A DNA stretch of 36,086 nt from Myxococcales bacterium (GTDB lineage Bacteria > Myxococcota_A > Polyangia > Haliangiales > Haliangiaceae): contig JAQBQF010000296.1 in NCBI GenBank assembly GCA_028287115.1, positions 1 through 36,086 of the forward strand. The letters are read 5' to 3'. Shown one piece after another: positions 9,540 through 16,803 of the stretch (the stretch's first letter is position 1; each line of letters opens with the position of its first letter). The notes under the pieces were generated by a model. That model worked only from the letters and a program-made list of their open reading frames with translations. It ran no database searches and was not told where the DNA came from. Position numbers and translations under genes: made by a program.

Positions 9540-10886
9540 ATGGCCGCCGCACGCGACGCGGGGCCCGACGCCTCGGGTGTCGAGACCATTGCAGCGATCG
9601 CGACGGCGTCAGGAGTCGGCGGCGTCGGGATCGTTCGTGTCAGTGGACCGCGAGCGATCGCGATCGTCAGCAAGGTCATCGGTGGTGGTGAGCTCGAGCG
9701 CGCAATTCGCGTCGGCTGGGCGCACGCACCGGATGGCACGGCGATCGATCAGGTGATCGCGTTCGCGATGCGAGCTCCGGCATCGTTCACCGGTGAAGAT
9801 GTCGCGGAGCTTCAAGGCCATGGCGGTGCACAGAACTTGGCGCAGTTGCTGGCGGCGGTCCTGGCGAACGGTGCGAGGCTGGCAGAGCCAGGTGAGTTCA
9901 CGCGGCGAGCGGTGCTGAATGGCAAGCTCGATCTCGTTCGCGCGGAAGCACTCCTCGATGTGATCCACGCGGGCAGTGAACGCGCGCTGCGCCTGGCGCA
10001 CGCGAATCTCGCGGGACAGCTCGGCACGGTGATCGAGAGACTCGAGCGGCGGGCGCATAGGGTGCTGTCCGAAATTGAGGGACGGATCGATTTTCCCGAG
10101 GAGGGAATCGCGGCCGCGGACGAGCAGGCGATCGATGCCGAGCTCGGCGGACTCGAAGCCGAGTGCAGGAAGCTCGCGGAGGGCTTTCGCCATGGCCGGG
10201 CCCTCACCCAGGGCGTGACGGTCGCTCTCGTCGGGCCCGTCAATGTCGGGAAGTCGTCGCTCCTCAACGCGCTTGTCGGCAAGGAGCGCGCGCTGGTCGC
10301 CGCCGCCCCGGGGACTACGCGGGATTATCTCGAGGCGACCGACGTCTGGAACGGCGTCGCGGTGACGATCATCGATACCGCGGGCACGCGAGTCACCGCG
10401 GATCCGGTCGAGGCGCGCGGCATCGAGCTCGGAGAGCAGCGTGTTGCGAGTGCCGACGTCGTGATCGTCGTCAACGATGGAAATGCACCTTGGGACGATG
10501 GCACGCGTTACGATCGGCGCGGTCTCGTCGTGCGCAGCAAGGCGGATCTCGGCGGCGGCGTGGGCGCGCGGGCTGCTGTCCAGACCTCGGCGACAACCGG
10601 TGCAGGACTGACCGAGCTCAAGTTACGCGTGCTCGCGCTCGCGGGGGTTGCAGATCGTGAAGGCAACGAGGCTGCGTTCGTCACTACCGCGCGCCAGCAA
10701 GCGATGGCGGCAGCGGCTCGCGATAGCTTCGACGCGGCGAGAACCGCATCGAGGCAGCATCTGGCCTCGGAGATCGTCGCGCTCGAGGTGAGGCAGGCCG
10801 TTCAGGCGCTCGCGCAGCTTCGTGGAGTCGAGGTCGGCGATCGCATTCTCGACGAAGTGTTCGCGCGCTTCTGCATCGGCAAATGA
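9540..10886 (+). CDS. mnmE: tRNA modification GTPase MnmE
   Basis: With MnmG, this GTPase modifies the wobble uridine of several tRNAs. The 448-residue product has the N-terminal tetrahydrofolate-binding part (TIAAIATASGVGGVGIVRVSG), a central helical domain and an inserted G domain with G1 GPVNVGKSS at about 232-240, PGTTRD and DTAG. The last G motif reads SKAD where NKxD is usual. The C-terminus is the catalytic CIGK. The ATG follows the jag stop with no gap. Its usual partner mnmG is not in the window; the next genes are biotin synthesis genes. Confidence 0.97.
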   Translation: MAAARDAGPDASGVETIAAIATASGVGGVGIVRVSGPRAIAIVSKVIGGGELERAIRVGWAHAPDGTAIDQVIAFAMRAPASFTGEDVAELQGHGGAQNLAQLLAAVLANGARLAEPGEFTRRAVLNGKLDLVRAEALLDVIHAGSERALRLAHANLAGQLGTVIERLERRAHRVLSEIEGRIDFPEEGIAAADEQAIDAELGGLEAECRKLAEGFRHGRALTQGVTVALVGPVNVGKSSLLNALVGKERALVAAAPGTTRDYLEATDVWNGVAVTIIDTAGTRVTADPVEARGIELGEQRVASADVVIVVNDGNAPWDDGTRYDRRGLVVRSKADLGGGVGARAAVQTSATTGAGLTELKLRVLALAGVADREGNEAAFVTTARQQAMAAAARDSFDAARTASRQHLASEIVALEVRQAVQALAQLRGVEVGDRILDEVFARFCIGK

Positions 10887-11037
10887 CCTTCCGCGGTCGC
10901 TGAGTCGCTCGGGCAGCTCCACCCGCCTCGCTGCATGACCTGCCTTGCGGGCCGGGACTCGTGGCATCGGAGATGGTGTGCGAGGACGCCGGATCAGGCG
11001 GCGTGACATCGGGCCGCTCGCAGATATAGTCCGGCTC

Positions 11038-12195
11038 GTGAGCCTCGACGAGGATGTTCGAGCGGAGCTATCCGCCCTCGAGGCGTTGCATCGGCTCCGA
11101 ACGCCCCGGACGATCGATGGCATCACGGGACCACGCACGACGATCGATGGCGTCGAGGTCGTGAACCTCGCTTCGAACGATTATCTTTCGCTCGCCGGCG
11201 ATCGTCGCATTGCGCGGGCTGCAGCCGGTGCGGTCGAAGCAGATGGCGTTGGCGCGGGCGCATCGCGCCTGATCACCGGTAACCATCGTCGCCATGTCGA
11301 GCTCGAGCGCGTGCTCGCCGATTGGATGCAGTGCGGCGGGGTCAGGCTGTTCAACAGCGGATATGCGGCGAACGTTGGCGTGTTGACCACGTTGCTAGCG
11401 GCGGGGGATGTCGTGTTTTCCGACGAGCTGAACCACGCGAGCATCATCGATGGCTGTCGGTTGTCGCGGGCCGAGATCGTCGTGTTTCGTCATCGCGATC
11501 TCGACGAGCTCGGCGCGGCCCTTGGTGTCCATCGCGGACGCCGGCGAGTCGTGGTGTCGGAGAGCTTGTTCTCGATGGATGGAGATCTCGACGACGTTCG
11601 CGGCCAGTCGGAGCTCTGCAAGCGGCACGACGCGGCGCTGATGCTCGATGAAGCGCATGCGATCGGTGTGATGGGGCCGGAGGGGCGCGGGCTCGCAGCG
11701 AGTGTCGGCGTCACGCCGGATCTGCTGATCGGCACCTTCGGAAAGGCGTTGGGAACTTTCGGCGCATTCGCCGCGACGAGTGACGCGATCGCGAAGTTGC
11801 TGTGGAATCGAGCGCGGTCGTTCGTGTTCTCGACGGCATTGCCGCCGATCATGTCGGGGGCGACGCTTGCGGCGCTCGAGATCGTGCGAGGACACGAAGG
11901 CGATCAGCGGCGGCGGAACCTCGCTGCGAATGCGCGACACTTGCGGTCGCTCCAACCACGCGCTGGAGGGGCGTCGGAATCGCCGATTGCGCCGATCCTC
12001 GTCGGAGATGATCGAAAGGTGATGCACTTGAGCGACCAGCTGTTTGCGCGGGGCGTGTTCGTTCAGGGCATTCGACCGCCCACCGTGCCCGAGGGCACCT
12101 CGCGCCTCCGCCTGAGCCTCTCCGCGGGTCATGCGACGGTAGATATCGAGAACACAAGCCGATTTCTAGATGACGCGATGCGTCAGTCCGAGTGA
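11038..12195 (+). CDS. bioF: 8-amino-7-oxononanoate synthase
   Basis: PLP enzyme that condenses pimeloyl-ACP (or -CoA) with alanine in the first step of biotin ring assembly. GTG at 11038 gives 385 residues, the normal BioF length, starting MSLDEDVRAELSALEALHRL. An upstream start at 10945 would add an Arg-rich leader unlike the family. Features: NLASNDYLSLAGDRR, the LNHASIIDG segment, DEAHAIGVMGPEGRG, and the PLP lysine in GTFGKALGTFG. A 151-bp gap separates it from mnmE and may hold the bio promoter. BioF, glycine C-acetyltransferase and ALA synthase are related, but bioA and bioD next door settle the role. Confidence 0.93.
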   Translation: MSLDEDVRAELSALEALHRLRTPRTIDGITGPRTTIDGVEVVNLASNDYLSLAGDRRIARAAAGAVEADGVGAGASRLITGNHRRHVELERVLADWMQCGGVRLFNSGYAANVGVLTTLLAAGDVVFSDELNHASIIDGCRLSRAEIVVFRHRDLDELGAALGVHRGRRRVVVSESLFSMDGDLDDVRGQSELCKRHDAALMLDEAHAIGVMGPEGRGLAASVGVTPDLLIGTFGKALGTFGAFAATSDAIAKLLWNRARSFVFSTALPPIMSGATLAALEIVRGHEGDQRRRNLAANARHLRSLQPRAGGASESPIAPILVGDDRKVMHLSDQLFARGVFVQGIRPPTVPEGTSRLRLSLSAGHATVDIENTSRFLDDAMRQSE

Positions 12196-12198
12196 AAC

Positions 12199-13470
12199 AT
12201 GAGCCTCGCAGCACTAGATCAACAAGTTCTTTGGCATCCGTTCACCCAGATGGCCGCGTGGTCGCCGCTCGTGATCTCGTCTGGACAAGGCAGCTTCTTG
12301 ATCGACGACCAAGGACGTCGATACCTCGATGGCGTCAGCTCTCTTTGGTGCAATGTCCACGGACATAATCACCCGCGGCTGAATCGAGCGCTTCGCGAGC
12401 AGGCCGAGCGCATCGCCCATTCGACCTTTCTTGGGCTCACCCACGAACCTGCGATCCGGCTCGCGGCCGCGCTGCTCGAGGTGGCGCCGCCGGGTCTCTC
12501 GCGCGTGTTCTATTCGGACTCGGGCTCCGCGGCGGTAGAGATCGCGCTCAAACAGTCGTTTCAGTACTGGCAGCTCCGCGGACGACCGTCGAAGCAGAAA
12601 TTTCTTCGGCTGACCGAGGCCTATCACGGTGACACGCTGGGTGCTGTCGGCGTCGGAGGGATCGAGCTGTTCCACCGGATCTTCGGGCCGCTGCTTGTTC
12701 AAAGCATTCCCATTCCGACGCCCGCGGGAACAGACGGGACAGGGTCACTGCTCCACCTCAAGCGCGAGCTCGAGTCCCGTGCGTACGAGATCGCAGCGTT
12801 CATTCTCGAGCCGATGATCCAGGGCGCCGCGGGCATGCTCGTTCATCCTCCGGGATTTCTCGCGGAGGTATCGAAGCTCTGCAAGCTGCACGGCGTGCAC
12901 CTGATCGTCGATGAAGTCGCGACCGGCTTCGGCCGCACTGGAGCGCTGTTCGCGTGTCAGCACGAAGCTGTGTCTCCAGATTTCCTTTGTCTCGCAAAGG
13001 GGATCTCCGGCGGGTATCTCCCGCTCGCCGCGACCCTCGCTACCGAGGAGATCTATTCGGCGTTCCTCGGTGAGCATCGCGAGATGAAGCACTTCTTTCA
13101 TGGACACACGTACACGGCGAATCCGCTCGCGTGCGCAGTCGGTCTCGAGTCGCTACGCCTGCTCCAAGAGACGACGCTGCCAAATGCGATCGCCAGGTCT
13201 GCCGGGCTTGGTGCAGCTCTCCGCCGCATCGAGGCCCTTCAAGGTGTTCGAGCGACCAGGCGCTGCGGGTTGATGGCCGGCATCGAGCTGGAGCCCGAAG
13301 AGGGCCGCTTTCTCGGTGCAGAGGTCTGCGAGCGAGCTCGAACCCACGGGCTGATCCTTCGCCCTCTTGGTGACGTCGTGGTGTGGATGCCCCCCTTGAG
13401 TCTTTCAGCCGGAGAGCTGGATCTCCTCGAAACCGGAACTCGAGCCGCGATCAAAGACATCTTCGGATGA
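12199..13470 (+). CDS. bioA: Adenosylmethionine-8-amino-7-oxononanoate aminotransferase
   Basis: Class III aminotransferase that converts the BioF product to 7,8-diaminononanoate, using S-adenosylmethionine as amino donor in most bacteria. The 423-residue product begins with the family signature LWHPFTQM, then shows SLWCNVHGHNHP, the PLP-site segments SDSGSAAVEIALK and AYHGDTLGAVGVGG, VDEVATGFGRTG, and the PLP lysine in LAKGISGGYLPLAATLA. It starts 3 nt after bioF, and its stop overlaps the bioD start as ATGA. Confidence 0.96.
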   Translation: MSLAALDQQVLWHPFTQMAAWSPLVISSGQGSFLIDDQGRRYLDGVSSLWCNVHGHNHPRLNRALREQAERIAHSTFLGLTHEPAIRLAAALLEVAPPGLSRVFYSDSGSAAVEIALKQSFQYWQLRGRPSKQKFLRLTEAYHGDTLGAVGVGGIELFHRIFGPLLVQSIPIPTPAGTDGTGSLLHLKRELESRAYEIAAFILEPMIQGAAGMLVHPPGFLAEVSKLCKLHGVHLIVDEVATGFGRTGALFACQHEAVSPDFLCLAKGISGGYLPLAATLATEEIYSAFLGEHREMKHFFHGHTYTANPLACAVGLESLRLLQETTLPNAIARSAGLGAALRRIEALQGVRATRRCGLMAGIELEPEEGRFLGAEVCERARTHGLILRPLGDVVVWMPPLSLSAGELDLLETGTRAAIKDIFG

Positions 13471-14117
13471 AGGGCCTGTTCGTCACCGGCACCGACACGG
13501 GCGTCGGAAAGACCTTCGTCGCTGCCGCCCTCACGAGGTTACTTTGCGCCCAAAACCAGCGGGTCTTCGCATTCAAGCCGATCGAGACCGGCTGCGAGCT
13601 CCATAACGGGCAACGGAAGGGCGCCGACCAGGAGCTGCTCGCCGAAGCGGCCGGGAACTGGCAGCAGGGGCCGCTTCGAGGCCTTTATCAGCTCCGCGCT
13701 CCCGTCGCGCCGCTGGTTGCGGCTCGCGCCGAGGACATCGTGATCAGTCTGGATCTAGTCAGCAACACCGCTCACGAAGGCTCGCTTCAAGCGGACTTCA
13801 CGCTGGTCGAAGGGGCCGGCGGTTGGCGGGTCCCCATTACCGAGGACGCGGACATGGCCAGCTTGGCTCAGCGCTTGGCCCTTCCCGTCCTCCTGGTTGC
13901 ACGGGCGACGCTTGGAACGATCAACCATACGCTGCTGACCATCGAGGCCATCGAGAAGGACAACTGCACTGTTGCCGGCCTCGTTCTCTCGCTCCAGCCG
14001 GGACAGAGCCTCGACCTCGCCCTGAGCAACGAACAAGAGATCCGAAGGCGCTGGCCTGGTCCAGTTCGGCTGCTCTCGACCGATCCCCTCTCATTGTCCG
14101 ATCTGCTCCCGGCCTGA
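13467..14117 (+). CDS. bioD: Dethiobiotin synthetase
   Basis: ATP-dependent enzyme that closes the ureido ring of dethiobiotin from 7,8-diaminononanoate and CO2. ATG at 13467 overlaps the bioA stop and gives 216 residues, close to the usual 220. The P-loop is GTDTGVGKT at 8-16, then FKPIETGC and VEGAGGWRVPI. The longer frame from 13383 lies inside bioA and is rejected. This completes bioFAD; bioB, which inserts sulphur, is not in the window. The parS array begins 71 bp downstream. Confidence 0.95.
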   Translation: MKGLFVTGTDTGVGKTFVAAALTRLLCAQNQRVFAFKPIETGCELHNGQRKGADQELLAEAAGNWQQGPLRGLYQLRAPVAPLVAARAEDIVISLDLVSNTAHEGSLQADFTLVEGAGGWRVPITEDADMASLAQRLALPVLLVARATLGTINHTLLTIEAIEKDNCTVAGLVLSLQPGQSLDLALSNEQEIRRRWPGPVRLLSTDPLSLSDLLPA

Positions 14118-14188
14118 CCAACCGTCGGGCATGACCGCTCGACGTCCCGATCGACCGAGGCCAAGGCACCAAGCGAGCACCCGACGTT

Positions 14189-14202
14189 GTTCCGCGTGGA
14201 AG
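14189..14202. promoter_or_regulatory. parS site 1 (imperfect)
   Basis: GTTCCGCGTGGAAG has two mismatches to the palindrome GTTCCACGTGGAAC. ParB binds parS and spreads to form the segregation complex at the origin. Confidence 0.7.
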
Positions 14203-14235
14203 ATCTCCGGCCCACAGCAGATGACGGGTGACTCC

Positions 14236-14249
14236 GTTCCACGTGGAAC
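14236..14249. promoter_or_regulatory. parS site 2 (perfect palindrome)
   Basis: GTTCCACGTGGAAC is a perfect 14-bp palindrome with the CACGTG centre of the bacterial parS consensus (TGTTTCACGTGAAACA). Confidence 0.92.
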
Positions 14250-14282
14250 ATCTCCGGCCCACAGAGGATGACGGGTGACTCC

Positions 14283-14296
14283 GTTCCACGTGGAAG
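14283..14296. promoter_or_regulatory. parS site 3 (one mismatch)
   Basis: GTTCCACGTGGAAG differs from the palindrome only at the last base. Confidence 0.85.
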
Positions 14297-14329
14297 ATCT
14301 CCGGCCCACAGAGGATGACGGGTGACTCC

Positions 14330-14343
14330 GTTCCACGTGGAAC
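14330..14343. promoter_or_regulatory. parS site 4 (perfect palindrome)
   Basis: GTTCCACGTGGAAC, identical to site 2, followed by the start of the spacer before the repeat decays. Confidence 0.92.
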
Positions 14344-14886
14344 ATCTCCGAGCAGTGGTTGAGTCTGAAGACACCGTTCCACAGGCAAGTCCGGCACGCC
14401 GATCGCTCGGGCATTCCAGCGGGCGGTTGGGTCCAGTGCTCAACGCGTCAACGGATATGGACTGCGGCCGGGCCGGCTCGGCTGACGAGCGTGCGGATTG
14501 TTGATCGGGGAACGCGCGCCGATCCGGTCCGCGCCCACGCTTCCGGCGAGTTGCGGATTGCGGACGAAGACCGCGGACGGGGGAACGGCAGGAACGGCAG
14601 ATCGCGAGCGCCGCCCACTGAGACATGTAAAGCCCAGGACTCGGCTTCTGGATCGCAGACGCGGGAAGAAGATCGCGAGCGGGGCCGGCAGCAACCGAAG
14701 ATCGCGAGCGGGAACCACCGCCAGACCGAGGCCAACGGTACGGAGCCTAGATCGCGGGCGCGGAACCAGAAGATCGCCGCCGCAGCGCCAGAGCAAGATC
14801 CGGACGCGAGACACAAGGCGGCGGACCGCGGGGACGCTGGTGACCGAGGGGGAAGGTCGCGGACCGACCCGAGAGGATCGAGGAGC

Positions 14887-14943
14887 GCGAAGCGGGCGCC
14901 AGTGCGAAGCGGGCGAGCGCGAAGTGGGCGCGAGCGCGAAGCG
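14887..14943 (+). repeat. Short degenerate tandem repeat beside rsmG
   Basis: GCGAAGCGGGCG-like units start at 14887, 14904, 14919 and 14936 (spacing 15-17 bp) and end at the rsmG stop codon. No function is apparent. Confidence 0.6.
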
Positions 14944-14944
14944 G

Positions 14945-15520
14945 TCAGCGACGGACGAGAACGATGGCTCGTTGTTTGTCACCGAGCGCGTAGGGGTGCC
15001 GCTCCACGGTTGGAGGCAGATCGGAGCGCGGAATGGCTTCGAACCCGACGACGACACCCGACGGCGCCACGAACGCTAGACCTCGTTCCAGCCATTCGCG
15101 AAGATCAAACGTCGCTCGAGAGGTCGCCGCGTCGTAATCGCGGACGTCGTGATCATCGAGACGTCGGGCAAATGCGCTGAGGTTTGGCAACGCCAGCTCG
15201 CGCGCCGCCGTTCGGAGGAACGCATGCTTCTTGTGGACGGGCTCGAGCGACGTGAAGGTCGATGCCGGAAGACAGATCGCAGCAACAACGACCGGAAACC
15301 CACCGCCGGACCCGACGTCGAGCACGCGCATCCGATCGCGAAGGTGTCGCGTGACGTGCAGGCTGTCGATCACGTGCTCGACGAGCTCCGCACGCGTGCT
15401 GGCAGCCGAGAGGTTGATGCTCGCGTTCCATTTCTCGAACAGCTCTACGAAGTTCCACAGCCGGCCGGCCACCGACCGATCGATCGCGAGCCGTTCAAGA
15501 GTTTGCTCGAGCTCGTTCAT
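14945..15520 (-). CDS. rsmG: 16S rRNA (guanine-N7) methyltransferase RsmG
   Basis: SAM-dependent methyltransferase that modifies a single guanine of 16S rRNA (formerly GidB). The product has 191 residues, slightly short for the family. It shows KWNASINLSA at about 31-40, the SAM-binding VLDVGSGGGFP at about 67-77 and the post-motif SLEPVHKKHAFLR. Its ATG at 15520 overlaps the stop of the upstream racemase gene as ATGA, so the two are translated from one message. In many genomes rsmG sits between mnmG and parA-parB; here it is inverted, and neither neighbour is present. Confidence 0.93.
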   Translation of the reverse strand: MNELEQTLERLAIDRSVAGRLWNFVELFEKWNASINLSAASTRAELVEHVIDSLHVTRHLRDRMRVLDVGSGGGFPVVVAAICLPASTFTSLEPVHKKHAFLRTAARELALPNLSAFARRLDDHDVRDYDAATSRATFDLREWLERGLAFVAPSGVVVGFEAIPRSDLPPTVERHPYALGDKQRAIVLVRR

Positions 15521-16653
15521 GAGGATGCTTCACACAATAGATGACTCGCGCGCGGAAGCACCAAGATGCGTCCGTCGGACGAACGAATCACCGACGCCGG
15601 AGAATCCGCGTACTCCAGCAACGTCTGATCGACCTGGTCACGCGGCAGTGAGCTCACCAGGAAGAGTCGGGCGCCTGAGGGCAGACGTGGAAGCACGCCG
15701 ATCCGGAAGATCGCCTCGTTGACGACTTCGAGAGGGCCGACTCCGTCTGCGCATTCGGCCACCACGACCAAGGTGCCGTTAGGCTCGACAAGAGGTGCAG
15801 CGGCCGCCGCGATCTTCGCAGCTTGGTAGAGCGATGCGGTGACCGGAGGCTCGTCGGACGCGATCACGACGGGCGCGGGTCGTGATCGCACCGTGAACCA
15901 TGGACGAGCGAGCGCGACACCTTCGCGAAATGCGGAGGCCGGATCGCCGGCAACGACGGCCCGCACCTGATCGCCCGGGCCGCAGACTCCATTCAGCAAG
16001 AACACCCGAGCGCTGACGAATGAGACGGCTTCTTCGATGTCGTCTCGGCATGGATTCCCGTCGACGATTCCTGCGCGCGATCTCGGCTCGGTCTTGAGCC
16101 GGTGGTTCACTCGAATCGCGGTGGCTTGCCCGAGTCCCGGAAAGATCGCTTTGACGCCGGCGCCGAATCCCGCGAAATAATGTGGTCGAATGCATCCTGT
16201 CGCGATGACGAGGTCGGTCTCGACGACGCACCGATGAATCCGCGCCGGCGTGCCGCGTGAGGTCGTCCCGAGATCGACGAGATCGGCGTCGGCGTGACCG
16301 TCGTGGTTGACGATCGTGGCGCTCGAGAGCAGGCCCGCGGGAATGCCGAGCTCGTCGAGGTTCGTCGGGCCGTGGGTTCCCGTCGCGATCGCGATTGTCA
16401 GCCGGACACTCGGGAGGTGTTCCCGGAGCGCGCGGAGGAAGGCCACTCGAGGCTCGGCGCGCGTGGCATCGCTGAGGATGACCGTGACACGATCGCCGCC
16501 TGCACAACCGAGCGGCTGCGACATGAGGGCCACATCAATAAGCTCATCGACCGCTCGCGGCTGCGTGAGCGCGGGTGCACGAATCACTTCGGCCTCTCGA
16601 TCCTCCAGATCGAGCAGGTACGGAGCTCGGCCGTAGGGCAACTCCAGCTTCAT
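15517..16653 (-). CDS. LarA-like nickel-pincer racemase (DUF2088 family)
   Basis: Member of the lactate racemase family, which uses a nickel-pincer nucleotide to racemise or epimerise 2-hydroxy acids. The 378-residue frame keeps every key residue I can place against Lactobacillus LarA: the SDATR pair D62/R65, H94 in ATGTHGP, H158 in RPHYFAGF, K168 in GAGVKAIFPG (the cofactor-tethering lysine) and H184 in RVNH. The start MKLELPYGR matches the family. Cofactor synthesis genes larB, larC and larE are not in the window. It heads a two-gene leftward unit with rsmG. The family contains many enzymes with substrates other than lactate, so I do not assign a substrate or the larA symbol. Confidence 0.85.
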   Translation of the reverse strand: MKLELPYGRAPYLLDLEDREAEVIRAPALTQPRAVDELIDVALMSQPLGCAGGDRVTVILSDATRAEPRVAFLRALREHLPSVRLTIAIATGTHGPTNLDELGIPAGLLSSATIVNHDGHADADLVDLGTTSRGTPARIHRCVVETDLVIATGCIRPHYFAGFGAGVKAIFPGLGQATAIRVNHRLKTEPRSRAGIVDGNPCRDDIEEAVSFVSARVFLLNGVCGPGDQVRAVVAGDPASAFREGVALARPWFTVRSRPAPVVIASDEPPVTASLYQAAKIAAAAAPLVEPNGTLVVVAECADGVGPLEVVNEAIFRIGVLPRLPSGARLFLVSSLPRDQVDQTLLEYADSPASVIRSSDGRILVLPRASHLLCEASS

Positions 16654-16765
16654 ACGTGATTGTCCGACCCATACCGAAAATCGCCGAAACGTTGGGCGGT
16701 GAAGCCTCGGCGGCTGGCGGGGTTCTGTCTAGTTGGATACGATTCTTGGGCCCGTCTCCCGTTCC

Positions 16766-16794
16766 GCGCTAACACTCGGTTCGCGCTAACACCC
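16766..16794 (+). repeat. Two copies of the GCGCTAACACCC repeat
   Basis: GCGCTAACACTC (16766-16777) and GCGCTAACACCC (16783-16794) are spaced 17 bp, the same period as the array at 27801. They lie just before the start of the receiver-DUF4388 gene, inside the divergent gap, and could affect its leader. Confidence 0.7.
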
Positions 16795-16803
16795 TCAGTT
16801 TTC

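Larger units (their letters stand above)
14189..14389. repeat. 47-bp tandem repeat carrying parS sites
   Basis: Four copies of a 14-bp parS palindrome start at 14189, 14236, 14283 and 14330, exactly 47 bp apart. The 33-bp spacer between them (ATCTCCGGCCCACAG... to ...GGTGACTCC) is nearly identical each time. A fifth, decayed copy keeps only the left half (GTTCCACA) at 14376, 46 bp after the fourth. Such regularity points to recent tandem duplication kept by selection for ParB binding. Confidence 0.9.
14118..14944. other. 827-bp gap between bioD and rsmG: parS array plus low-complexity DNA
   Basis: The left third holds the 47-bp parS repeat. The rest (about 14390-14944) is GC-rich and repetitive, with scattered variants of AGATCGCGAGCGG near 14600, 14670, 14700 and 14750, and a short tandem array next to rsmG. 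Several frames are open on both strands, but they encode Arg-rich sequence with no recognisable family, so I call no gene here. Confidence 0.7.

Noticed and set aside
14359..15180. 273-residue Arg-rich plus-strand frame between the parS array and rsmG
   Set aside because: It runs into the antisense of rsmG, has a low-complexity composition and no family resemblance.
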